In this document: positions 1 to 6,067 of the stretch, in pieces
Layout: each line of letters begins with the position of its first letter
Numbering within the stretch: the first letter of the stretch is position 1
Source of the DNA: Gemmatimonadota bacterium
GTDB lineage: Bacteria > Latescibacterota > UBA2968
Direction: 5' to 3'
DNA: 6,685 bases
NCBI GenBank assembly: GCA_002714465.1
Contig: PAXL01000065.1
Span: 9,096-15,780, forward strand
The notes under the pieces: generated by a model
The model's input: the letters and a program-made list of their open reading frames with translations, nothing else
Database searches by the model: none
What the model was told of the DNA's origin: nothing
Position numbers and translations under genes: made by a program

Positions 1-102
1 CTCGGCTTCAATGTCGACACGACGACGATCGAGGATCTAGCCGGCCGGCCACAGTACCTGGTCGAGCACGACAAATATCAGCCACTTCACGAGATCGTTT
101 GA
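1..102 (+). CDS. 3' end of an unidentified gene (partial)
   Basis: An open frame enters from the left edge and ends at TGA 100-102, giving the last 33 residues of a protein (it begins LGFNVDTTT and ends YQPLHEIV). The composition is ordinary for a soluble protein: mixed charged and hydrophobic residues, no membrane segment, and no arginine-rich bias of the kind seen in shadow frames. I do not recognise the family from this short tail. The gene is on the same strand as the WD40 gene downstream, 118 bases away, but the repeat structure between them makes a tight operon unlikely. Confidence 0.55.
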   Translation, partial: LGFNVDTTTIEDLAGRPQYLVEHDKYQPLHEIV

Positions 103-128
103 CGAGTACGCGGTCCTCAACGCAATGA

Positions 129-206
129 CGCGAAGCTGCAAAGGGCCGCAAAGAGACAACAGACTCCGGATACTTCTTTGCGAATCTCTGCGCTTTTGCG
201 CAGAGG
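129..206. repeat. Intergenic imperfect stem-loop of GCAAAG/CTTTGC units
   Basis: The left arm has GCGAAG (130-135), GCAAAG (138-143) and GCAAAG (148-153). The right arm has their near-complements CTTTGC (176-181), CTCTGC (186-191) and CTTTTGC (193-199). The units are about 10 bases apart and mirror each other around position 164.5. The innermost stem, 148-154 with 175-181, is a perfect 7 bp; folding 129-154 onto 175-200 pairs about 21 of 26 positions if G-U pairs are counted. A second, perfect hairpin (CTCTGCGC-TTTT-GCGCAGAG, 186-205) shares the right arm, so the two folds exclude each other. The element fills most of the gap before the WD40 start. It resembles dispersed intergenic palindromes of many bacteria, but its copy number in this genome cannot be seen here. 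Confidence 0.6.
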
Positions 207-220
207 ACTGACTGAAGCCC

Positions 221-1114
221 ATGCCTGCCCGCCTGATTCACACCTTCCGCCACAACAACGCCGTCTACTCCGTCGCGTTTTCGTCCGACGGGAAGCAAGT
301 GGCCAGCGGCAGCCTCGACAAGTCAATCAAGCTGTGGTCCCTGCCCGAAGGCAAAGAGCTGAAGCAACTGCGAGGCCACGGTGAGTCCGTCTGCGCTGTG
401 CATTTTCTGCCCGGCAACGACAAGTTGATCTCGGCGAGTCTCGACAAGACCGTCCGCATCTGGAATGTCGAATCGGGTGCGAACGAGAAAACGATGTCCG
501 GCCACTCCGGCTATCTGACAGGGATGGCCTGTGCCAGCGACGGAAATCTGGCAGCGTCTTCGGCGCAGGACAAAACGATCATCCTGTGGGACGTCGTTGG
601 TGGCAAAGCGGCGGCGACTCTCAACGGGCACACCGACTTTGTGAACTGCGTGAAGTTCTCTTCGGACAACAAACTGCTCGCGACCGGTGGGCACGATCTG
701 CTGGTTCGAGTCTGGGACGTCGAAGCCCGCAGGCAGATCGCCGAACTGGGTCCTCACGAAAAGCCGATTCAAAGTGTCGCGTTTTCTCCCGACAGCAAAA
801 CGATCGCGGCCGGGGACGATGCCTATGGCATCACGCTCTGGAATCGCGAGTCTGGCCAGAAGCTCACGACGCTGGCCGGACACACGAGGACGGTGAAGGC
901 ACTCGCGTATTCTCACTCCGGAGAGACTCTCGCATCCGGCAGTTCTGACTCGACGATCCGTTTCTGGAATGTGAATTCCGGAGAGTTCCAGGCAACGCTC
1001 ACCGGTCACCGGAACACCGTCTACGATCTGGACTGGGCGGCGGATGACGGGTGGCTGGCCTCGGGAGCCTTCGACCGAACGGCCCGAGTCTGGAAGCTCG
1101 ACGCGGACAGCTGA
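221..1114 (+). CDS. WD40 repeat protein, single seven-bladed beta-propeller
   Basis: The 297-residue protein is almost entirely WD40 repeats, about 42 residues each, in seven blades: roughly 1-45, 46-87, 88-129, 130-171, 172-213, 214-255 and 256-297. GH dipeptides that open blades are at 52-53, 94-95, 136-137, 220-221 and 262-263. Blade-closing tryptophans are W39, W81, W123, W165, W207, W249 and W291, most followed by D or N. Blades carry the usual SxDxTIxxW pattern. Seven repeats make one closed propeller, so the protein looks complete. It has no signal peptide, membrane helix, kinase or caspase-like domain, unlike many large bacterial WD40 fusions. The expected role is a cytoplasmic protein-binding scaffold with unknown partner. 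The frame is closed by TGA at 209-211, so ATG 221 is effectively the only ATG start; the nearest purine-rich run (GAGGA, 203-207) is 13 bases upstream, unusually far. Confidence 0.93.
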   Translation: MPARLIHTFRHNNAVYSVAFSSDGKQVASGSLDKSIKLWSLPEGKELKQLRGHGESVCAVHFLPGNDKLISASLDKTVRIWNVESGANEKTMSGHSGYLTGMACASDGNLAASSAQDKTIILWDVVGGKAAATLNGHTDFVNCVKFSSDNKLLATGGHDLLVRVWDVEARRQIAELGPHEKPIQSVAFSPDSKTIAAGDDAYGITLWNRESGQKLTTLAGHTRTVKALAYSHSGETLASGSSDSTIRFWNVNSGEFQATLTGHRNTVYDLDWAADDGWLASGAFDRTARVWKLDADS

Positions 1115-1227
1115 TCGCACTCGCTTGCCGAATATCCGACGCGAGATGTCGCGCCGGCTCTGCCAATACGACCGGGATCAGGTTAAGTGGATGTCCAGCC
1201 ACAGGCGAGGTTGGCCGCGTTGTGCCT

Positions 1228-1239
1228 CTCTGCGCAGAG
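1228..1239. repeat. 12-bp perfect palindrome CTCTGCGCAGAG
   Basis: This perfect palindrome lies in the gap between the WD40 gene and the transporter. Its two halves join the inner bases of the arms (CTCTGCGC and GCGCAGAG) of the hairpin just upstream of the WD40 gene (186-205), but without the TTTT spacer. The rest of the 198-base gap (1115-1312) holds no convincing gene, promoter or terminator. The palindrome could be a protein-binding site or a fragment of the same repeat family as 129-206. Confidence 0.4.
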
Positions 1240-1312
1240 CCGCTATCCTTCCCGGTCAATTTAAGACCCGGGCACTCCATCCGCAGACGCATCCCGCCGA
1301 GACGAGGCACTC

Positions 1313-2941
1313 ATGGCCGAAAGCAAGTACCTGACCGCTCCCGATCCGAACCAGACCGGCTGGCCAAGTGGTGTGAAGTACATCATCGGAAATGAAGGCT
1401 GCGAGCGGTTCAGCTTTTACGGCATGCGGGCGATTCTGCAGGTGCATCTGACTTCGTTGTTTGTCGCAACGGGGATGCTGGAAAAGGCGGCTGGCGACAG
1501 TGCTCAGCACATGTACCACCTCTTCGTGGCTGCCACTTATGCCCTGCCTATGGTCGGCGCAATTATCTCCGACCGGCTGCTGGGTAAGTATCACACAATC
1601 CTTTCGCTTTCGATCGTGTACTGCCTTGGGCACGCCGTGCTCGCGGTGGGCGAGAACTCGATCGGCGGAATGTGGCTGGGACTGGCTTTGATTGCGATCG
1701 GTTCCGGCGGCATCAAGCCGTGCGTCTCTGCTCATGTGGGAGACCAGTTCGGCAAAGGGAACTGGAATCTGGTCGAGAAGGTTTTTCAGGCTTTCTACTT
1801 CATCATCAATTTCGGTTCGTTTTTCGCCACGATTTCCATTCCTCTGACACGAAAGCTGTTCGGGACGAGCGTTGCTTTCGCGATTCCTGGCATTCTGATG
1901 TTTATCGCGACCGTCTTTTTCTGGATGGGCCGCAAGGATTTCGTGCACGTTCCACCGAGCCCTGGTGGACGCACTGGTCTGCTCGACACGATTGGCGGGC
2001 TGTTGTTGTTTACCGGAGCGATCGGTCTGCCTCTGTTTTTCTGGGGAGTGCTGCCGAACTCGATCTGCGTCATCCTGACGATCTTTACAATCGCTGCGGG
2101 CCTGTGGGTCTTTTATGAGAGGCAGGCCATCGAAGAAGACGACGGCTTCCTGTCGATCATGCTCCACTCGATCGAAGCGACGCTCAGTGGGAAGAACAAG
2201 AGCGGCTTCTTTTCTTCGGCCGCCGAAAAATACGGCGAGGAAGCTGCCGAGGGACCGAAGGCTGTCCTGAGAATCATCAGCATCTTCTTCCTAGTAAGTG
2301 TCTTCTGGGCTCTCTTCGACCAGCACGGTTCCAGCTGGGTTCGACAGGCCAAAATGATGAACCTGAAAATGCCCTGGTTCACCTACAACTTTGAGCTGTT
2401 CGGCCAGAAGTGGGTGTCGAAGGGCTTCCTCGAGCTGCTGCCGAGCCAGATTGGGTCGCTCAATCCGTTGATGGTGATGGCACTGATTCCGTTCAACAAT
2501 TTCTTCCTGTACCCGTTTCTTGAGAAACGCGGCTACGAGATGACTCCGCTGCGAAGAATGTCTGTGGGGATGTTTGTTGCCGCATTCTCGTTTGCTGCCG
2601 TCGCCCTCATCCAGGCAGCCATTGCCACTGGAGGCGAAGGCACTGTCAGCGTGCTCTGGCAGATCGCTCCGTATCTGATCATGACCCAGGCGGAAGTCAT
2701 GGTGTCCATCACGGGCCTGGAATTTGCTTACACGCAGGCTCCCAAAAAGATGAAGTCCACAATCATGGGCCTCTGGCTGCTGACCGTGTCGCTCGGAAAC
2801 AAACTGACGGCCTTGCTCACCGGATTCGGGGACCTCGATCTGACGGGCTTCTTCTGGCTGTTTGCCGGCTTGATGGCCGCCGCGGCCGTTTTGTTTGCCT
2901 TCCGGGCAAAGTTCTACGAGTACCGCTCGTACACGCAGTAG
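1313..2941 (+). CDS. POT/PTR2 family proton-coupled peptide transporter
   Basis: This 542-residue inner-membrane transporter is expected to import di- and tripeptides with protons. The family's helix-1 signature ExxERF is present (E28, E31, R32, F33, then YG at 36-37), with a further conserved R39. The PTR2 loop motif is GAIISDRLLGKYHT at 82-95, the helix-4 lysine is K135 in GIKP, and FYFIINFGS spans 161-169. FWALFDQHGS (331-340) marks helix 7, and E470 in TGLEFAYTQAP (467-477) matches the helix-10 glutamate used in substrate and proton coupling. Two extra hydrophobic helices at about 222-246 and 250-268 match the HA and HB helices of prokaryotic members, giving 14 in total. ATG 1313 has GAGG five bases upstream. 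Exact substrates cannot be read from sequence. The DUF692 gene follows after 36 bases on the same strand and is probably co-transcribed. Confidence 0.95.
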   Translation: MAESKYLTAPDPNQTGWPSGVKYIIGNEGCERFSFYGMRAILQVHLTSLFVATGMLEKAAGDSAQHMYHLFVAATYALPMVGAIISDRLLGKYHTILSLSIVYCLGHAVLAVGENSIGGMWLGLALIAIGSGGIKPCVSAHVGDQFGKGNWNLVEKVFQAFYFIINFGSFFATISIPLTRKLFGTSVAFAIPGILMFIATVFFWMGRKDFVHVPPSPGGRTGLLDTIGGLLLFTGAIGLPLFFWGVLPNSICVILTIFTIAAGLWVFYERQAIEEDDGFLSIMLHSIEATLSGKNKSGFFSSAAEKYGEEAAEGPKAVLRIISIFFLVSVFWALFDQHGSSWVRQAKMMNLKMPWFTYNFELFGQKWVSKGFLELLPSQIGSLNPLMVMALIPFNNFFLYPFLEKRGYEMTPLRRMSVGMFVAAFSFAAVALIQAAIATGGEGTVSVLWQIAPYLIMTQAEVMVSITGLEFAYTQAPKKMKSTIMGLWLLTVSLGNKLTALLTGFGDLDLTGFFWLFAGLMAAAAVLFAFRAKFYEYRSYTQ

Positions 2942-2963
2942 GCGATGTGGCCGGGCAGTTGGC

Positions 2964-2970
2964 AGAAGGA
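2964..2970 (+). promoter_or_regulatory. Ribosome binding site that sets the DUF692 start at GTG 2978
   Basis: AGAAGGA lies seven bases before GTG 2978. The alternative in-frame ATG at 2945 is only three bases past the transporter stop and has no comparable site, so GTG 2978 is the better start. The strength of this site suggests the gene was until recently, or still is, translated. Confidence 0.7.
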
Positions 2971-2977
2971 TCGTATT

Positions 2978-3883
2978 GTGAGTCCGAACGCCTTCGACCT
3001 GCCTGAGACAACGATCGAGTGCGGCGTCTGTCTAATGCTGGGCGAGGTGTTTGAGCAAACGGTTTCTCCGCTGTTTGGGGATTCGGTGGTTGACGTTGTC
3101 GAGTGGTCGTTCGACATGGCCTGGGAGCTTCCCGGGCTTTCGCCGTGGCTTCAGGAAACACTGGCCGACTTCTCGCAGCGGGATGCCTTACTCGGGCATG
3201 GCGTCAACTTTTCCTGCCCGTCAGGTCGCCTGTCAGAGCGACAGCAGGCCTAGCTGGAGCGATTCCGGCACGAGGTTGCGGTCACTCCGATGCGGCACGT
3301 TTCCGAGTATTTCGGATTTATGGATGCCGGCGACTTTCATCAGGCCGCTCCGCTTCCCGTTCCACGGAATGAGACTACGTTGCGGATCGGTCAGGACCGA
3401 TTGAAGACGCTTTCGGAAATCGCGGGCGTTCCGGTCGGGTTGGAAAACCTCGCGTTTGCGTTCGGCCTCGACGACGTTCGAGGTCAGGGCGAATTTCTGG
3501 ACGAGCTGCTCGAACCGGTGGACGGCTTCCTGCTTCTGGACCTGCACAACCTTGACTGCCAGCTGCGCAACTTCGACTGCCAGGCCGAAGACCTGCTGAG
3601 CTCGTACCCACTGTCCCGCGTTCGGGAGATGCACATCTCCGGCGGCTCGTGGTCGGAATCGTCTGTCGAGTCCAGAACGATCCGACGGGACACTCACGAT
3701 GGCTCAGTGCCGAAAGAGATTTTCGATTTACTCGAAACGGCCATCGGACTCTGCCCGAATCTCGAAGCGGTCATCTTGGAACAGCTCGGCACGGCCCTCG
3801 TGACGGAAGCTCAGCAGACGCAGTTTCGGGACGATTTCGTCCGGATGCGCGAGATCGTCCAGCAAGCCTCTTCAGCATCGTGA
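2978..3883 (+). pseudogene. DUF692 (MNIO) family protein interrupted by one in-frame TAG
   Basis: Read through TAG 3251-3253, this frame encodes about 300 residues, the normal size for a DUF692 TIM-barrel protein. Family members bind two or three irons; characterised ones such as MbnB and TglH modify cysteines in peptides. Conserved positions (counting GTG as 1) include H74 in GHGVN, E110 in VSEYFGF, E156-N157 in GLENLAF, D188 and N191 in LLDLHN, H219 in EMHISGG, D238 and H240 in DTHDG, and E268 in ILEQL. Family homology runs on both sides of codon 92 in the same frame (LSERQQA-stop-LERFRHE), so this is a nonsense codon, not a frameshift. The displaced residue was probably Trp (TGG to TAG). 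The downstream part could restart at ATG 3290, but that would lose the first iron-ligand histidine region. Alternatives are a sequencing error or real readthrough. No partner protein or precursor peptide gene is evident nearby. Confidence 0.8.
3251..3253 (+). other. In-frame amber (TAG) codon inside the DUF692 gene
   Basis: Codon 92 reads GCC-TAG-CTG-GAG. The frame is open from 2945 to this codon and again from it to TGA 3881-3883, and both halves are recognisably DUF692. It is the only lesion seen in the gene. Confidence 0.9.
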
Positions 3884-4100
3884 TCACAGGCTCTCTGGTG
3901 TCTGCCGGGGCTTCAGGTACAGCCAAGTGAGCAGAATTCAGGCAGAGAGCACCACGGCAAAGGCGAGGAGAAACTGCTGCGGCTTCCACCGGGCTGTGTT
4001 TTCCCGTAAGCCCTCGCGATGGCTCATCGGCGTATTGCAGAAACTCATTGTACGAGGACGACGGCTGCCTCTCGTCTCTTTCCGGGCTCGCCAGCCGCGT
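3884..4100. other. Gap between convergent genes, no confident gene
   Basis: This 217-base stretch separates the end of the DUF692 gene from the end of the small membrane-protein gene on the other strand. An 8-bp inverted repeat (3890-3897 with 3943-3950) brackets part of it but has no T-run, so it is not a convincing terminator. On the minus strand a 36-residue frame (4048-3938) ends in a hydrophobic stretch (QQFLLAFAVVLSA) but has no ribosome binding site. A neighbouring minus-strand frame continues in phase past the stop of the small membrane protein and reads protein-like for about 25 residues (around SSSYNEFLQYADEPSRG). These could be debris of a longer gene, but neither is strong enough to call. 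Confidence 0.4.
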
Positions 4101-4334
4101 TCACTGAGGAGACGCGGATTCGCCAGCCTCTTCGCCGGTGGAACCAGGCGAAGCCGGTTGCTGCTCGGCCTTCCACATGGAATATGCGAAGACGCCCGAG
4201 GTCACGACCTGGAGGGCCAGGTACCCGAGGATCACCTTGGGCCCGTGGAGAGCAATGAACGTCGCGATCCAGGCGGCGAGGCCAATAAGGATGAGGACGC
4301 GGGGTGACTGCGTGGTTGATTTTTGGCTCGACAT
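4101..4334 (-). CDS. Small two-helix membrane protein, family unknown
   Basis: This 77-residue protein has a short polar N-terminus, then two predicted membrane helices at about 12-29 (RVLILIGLAAWIATFIAL) and 33-53 (KVILGYLALQVVTSGVFAYSM) joined by a short HGPK turn. A Ser/Pro/Glu-rich tail of about 20 residues follows. The clean hydrophobic segments and charged ends argue for a real inner-membrane hairpin protein, probably with both ends on the same side. I do not recognise a family. ATG 4334 has no good Shine-Dalgarno sequence; a promoter-like pair lies upstream at 4405-4376. It is on the same strand as the Gfo/Idh/MocA gene but 144 bases downstream of it, so co-transcription is uncertain. 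The opposite-strand frames over this stretch are arginine-rich shadows. Confidence 0.6.
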   Translation of the reverse strand: MSSQKSTTQSPRVLILIGLAAWIATFIALHGPKVILGYLALQVVTSGVFAYSMWKAEQQPASPGSTGEEAGESASPQ

Positions 4335-4375
4335 CGCTGCTTGATCGGCAGGTGGGGACAGTCAAGAGGGCCGGT

Positions 4376-4405
4376 GTTGTATCGGTGCCTGGCGATGAGT
4401 GTAAA
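4376..4405 (-). promoter_or_regulatory. Possible sigma-70-type promoter for the small membrane protein
   Basis: On the minus strand TTTACA (4405-4400) matches five of six bases of the -35 consensus. TACAAC (4381-4376), after an 18-base spacer, matches four of six of the -10. The pair sits about 41 bases before ATG 4334, in a locally AT-richer stretch. Chance matches of this quality are common. Confidence 0.25.
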
Positions 4406-4478
4406 GAGGCCAAAGCACGATTTATAAAGTTTCTTTGAAGCCCGAATTCGCACTCCACATCGAACGATCTTCGACTAT

Positions 4479-5522
4479 TCATAGAGTCTGTGTCTGTCCG
4501 GATTCCGACGCGGCCAGCATCGCCAGGACGGCCGCGACTCCCGCCCGACCGTCCGCCGGAGTTCCCTCGCCACCTGGATGACCGTGGATCGAATTCACAA
4601 AGGCCTGGACCTGATCGCAATAGGCCTGCATCCGGTTCATGCTGAACGCCGAGTTCGCGTCGGTGTGTCCCACCGGCGGCTGCTCAAAAACGGTCGTCCA
4701 CTCGCCGCCTTTGCCAAGCTGCACACGGGCGTACGGGTCGTGATCGATAATCCCCTCGTCGCCCATGATGCGGAAGCGAAACTCCTCACCGGAAAAGACG
4801 GGAGCCGGGCAAACGCTCGACGACCAGAACGAGACCATCGTCCCGTCGGAAAACGAGAGCAGTGCCATCGTCGTGTTTTCGTTGGGGTTCTCCTCGCGAA
4901 ACGTGCCGCTCTGAGCGGAGGCCGAAACGAGGTCCGCGCCCAGGCACCAGCGGCAGAGGTCGATCGTGTGAGGGGCACTGTTGATCAGATGCGCGACGGC
5001 TCGCGGGTCCGTCCACCAACTCCACGCCCCGCCGAATCCCGGGTCCGACCGCATCGCCGCGATGTCGAAGAGCGCCGACGTCTGAATGCAGCGGACCTTG
5101 CCGATCGCTCCCTCTTTGACCAGCCGCTGAGCCGTTTTATTCGACTCGCGAAACCGCTGGTGATAACCGAGAGACAGGACGAGTCCCTTTTCCGAAAATG
5201 CTGCGGTCATCCGGTCGCAGTCCTCCACCGAGGTTGCCATCGGTTTTTCCACGAGCACGTGGACTCCGGCCTCGGCACACGCCAATGCTTCTTCGCAGTG
5301 CAGCCAGTGCGGCGTCGAGATGATCACCGCGTCGACGTCTCCCCGCGCGAGCAGGCTGGCCAGGTCCGGCTCCGCGGCGATGCCGTAGTCCTCGGCAAGT
5401 TTTCCCGCCCGGCTGCCACCGGTCACCGCGACCGGCACCGTCGAGTCCAGCTTCGCGGCGGCATCGACATGAGTCCGCCCCATGAACCCGGACCCGGTGA
5501 CTCCAATTCGAATCGGTGACAT
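4479..5522 (-). CDS. Gfo/Idh/MocA family NAD(P)-dependent oxidoreductase
   Basis: The 347-residue protein has the family's two-domain plan. An N-terminal Rossmann fold carries the nucleotide-binding loop GSGFMG (10-15). It is followed by the EKP motif at 92-94, whose K93 is the usual catalytic lysine, and a C-terminal alpha/beta substrate domain containing PHTIDLCRW (184-192) with H185 and D188 in the family's HxxD position. Members oxidise or reduce sugars, inositols and related polyols; the substrate here cannot be told. There is no twin-arginine or other signal sequence, so it should be cytoplasmic, unlike the many exported family members of planctomycetes. A GTG at 5537 would add five residues, but that GTG immediately precedes AAGGAG, which is a well-placed ribosome binding site for ATG 5522, so the ATG is preferred. 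The long opposite-strand frame here is a shadow. Confidence 0.93.
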   Translation of the reverse strand: MSPIRIGVTGSGFMGRTHVDAAAKLDSTVPVAVTGGSRAGKLAEDYGIAAEPDLASLLARGDVDAVIISTPHWLHCEEALACAEAGVHVLVEKPMATSVEDCDRMTAAFSEKGLVLSLGYHQRFRESNKTAQRLVKEGAIGKVRCIQTSALFDIAAMRSDPGFGGAWSWWTDPRAVAHLINSAPHTIDLCRWCLGADLVSASAQSGTFREENPNENTTMALLSFSDGTMVSFWSSSVCPAPVFSGEEFRFRIMGDEGIIDHDPYARVQLGKGGEWTTVFEQPPVGHTDANSAFSMNRMQAYCDQVQAFVNSIHGHPGGEGTPADGRAGVAAVLAMLAASESGQTQTL

Positions 5523-5528
5523 CAGAAG

Positions 5529-5534
5529 CTCCTT
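5529..5534 (-). promoter_or_regulatory. Ribosome binding site that sets the oxidoreductase start at ATG 5522
   Basis: On the minus strand AAGGAG is six bases upstream of ATG 5522. It lies inside the longer GTG-started reading, which would place the site within the coding sequence, so the shorter start is chosen. Confidence 0.7.
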
Positions 5535-5549
5535 CACGGCACGGCTCAG

Positions 5550-6008
5550 TTGAGATCACTCGCGGCAGTCTGTCGAAATTCGCGACAATCGAATAGCGGG
5601 AACCCGCTCGGGTGCGAGTTTTTGACTCAAAGAAGATTCCTGATCTTTCGGCCGTACCGAAAATTGCTCGATCATTTTCGCAAGCTCAACAATCAGCCGG
5701 CCGGTCAGTGTGGCACCAAAGCTGCAATAAGGATCGGAAACGTCGTGGACCCTCTCGCCGATCCGCTGGGCGAGGACGACGAAGAGGCTGCTGAGGACGA
5801 GCACACGATGATCGTTCAGCGAGCGATGGAGCTGATCCGGCCCGAGTTCAGTGAGCAGAACCGGAAGGCGTTTCTGAAAGTCGCCATCGACGGAAACAGC
5901 GCGACCGAAATCGCCGAAGAGCTGGGCGTGAACCCGCAGGCGATCCGCCAGGCAAACGACCGCATGCACCGTCGCCAGCGACTCGTGCTGCAGGATCTGA
6001 TCGAGTAG
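5550..6008 (+). pseudogene. 5'-truncated ECF sigma factor, region 4 retained
   Basis: The frame from TTG 5550 would encode 152 residues. From about residue 39 it reads like a planctomycete ECF sigma factor: LLDHFRK (39-45) resembles the end of region 2, then an acidic linker (67-85), then region 4 (about 87-150) with the helix-turn-helix at SATEIAEELGVNPQAIRQ (117-134), which binds the -35 element. The first 38 residues match nothing in region 2, so about 70-90 residues that bind core polymerase and the -10 element are missing. No ATG precedes 5807 in this frame, and the TTG has no ribosome binding site. I therefore read it as a decayed gene. It could instead be a small DNA-binding protein started at GTG 5745 (AAGGA upstream, rather distant) or ATG 5807. 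It is divergent from the oxidoreductase. Confidence 0.65.
5595..5623 (+). promoter_or_regulatory. Overlapping short hairpins ending in a T-run
   Basis: Three inverted repeats share bases: AGCGGG-AA-CCCGCT (5595-5608), ACCCG-CT-CGGGT (5602-5613), and CTCG-GGTG-CGAG (5607-5618), the last followed directly by TTTTT (5619-5623). They cannot all form at once. The arrangement is between the oxidoreductase start and the sigma remnant. It could be a weak terminator or attenuator on the plus strand or a binding site, but the stems are short. Confidence 0.25.
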
Positions 6009-6012
6009 TGTG

Positions 6013-6059
6013 CCGTGGCGTAAGCTTCCCGCTTGCGGACAGACCGAAGCCTGCCACGG
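6013..6059 (+). repeat. Nested hairpin before the M20 gene
   Basis: The outer arms CCGTGGC (6013-6019) and GCCACGG (6053-6059) are perfect complements. The inner arms CGTAAGC (6019-6025) and GCTTGCG (6031-6037) pair with one G-U around a TTCCC loop, sharing one base with the outer arm. The structure begins five bases after the sigma-remnant stop. Its 3' arm overlaps the GGAG ribosome binding site (6058-6061) of the M20 gene. No T-run follows, so it is not a typical terminator. It resembles dispersed TAAGCTTCC-type intergenic palindromes of planctomycetes, from general familiarity and not checked. Confidence 0.5.
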
Positions 6060-6067
6060 AGCCTGCC

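Noticed and set aside
323..1120. 265-residue minus-strand open frame opposite the WD40 gene
   Set aside because: It is Arg-rich and mirrors the repeat codons of the WD40 gene; it is a shadow.
1140..1153. CGCGA-GATG-TCGCG hairpin as a terminator after the WD40 gene
   Set aside because: The stem is only 5 bp and no T-run follows.
1256..2167. 303-residue minus-strand open frame opposite the transporter
   Set aside because: It is rich in Arg, His and Gln, has no recognisable domain, and lies antisense to a clear POT transporter; it is a codon-bias shadow.
2945..2977. ATG 2945 as the start of the DUF692 gene
   Set aside because: It lacks a ribosome binding site, whereas GTG 2978 has AGAAGGA at ideal spacing and the extra residues do not look like family sequence.
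3251..3253. TAG as a pyrrolysine or selenocysteine codon
   Set aside because: Selenocysteine uses TGA. Nothing in the window suggests pyrrolysine genes, and the position looks like a Trp site. Readthrough is left open in the findings but not called.
3890..3950. 8-bp inverted repeat (GCTCTCTG and CAGAGAGC) as a terminator between convergent genes
   Set aside because: The arms are 45 bases apart and there is no T-run on either strand.
3938..4048. 36-residue minus-strand frame with a hydrophobic C-terminus
   Set aside because: It has no ribosome binding site, is very short, and has a competing protein-like frame over the same bases; described in the gap entry only.
4578..5519. 313-residue plus-strand open frame opposite the oxidoreductase
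   Set aside because: Its composition is Arg/His-rich with no domain, while the other strand has clear Gfo/Idh/MocA motifs.
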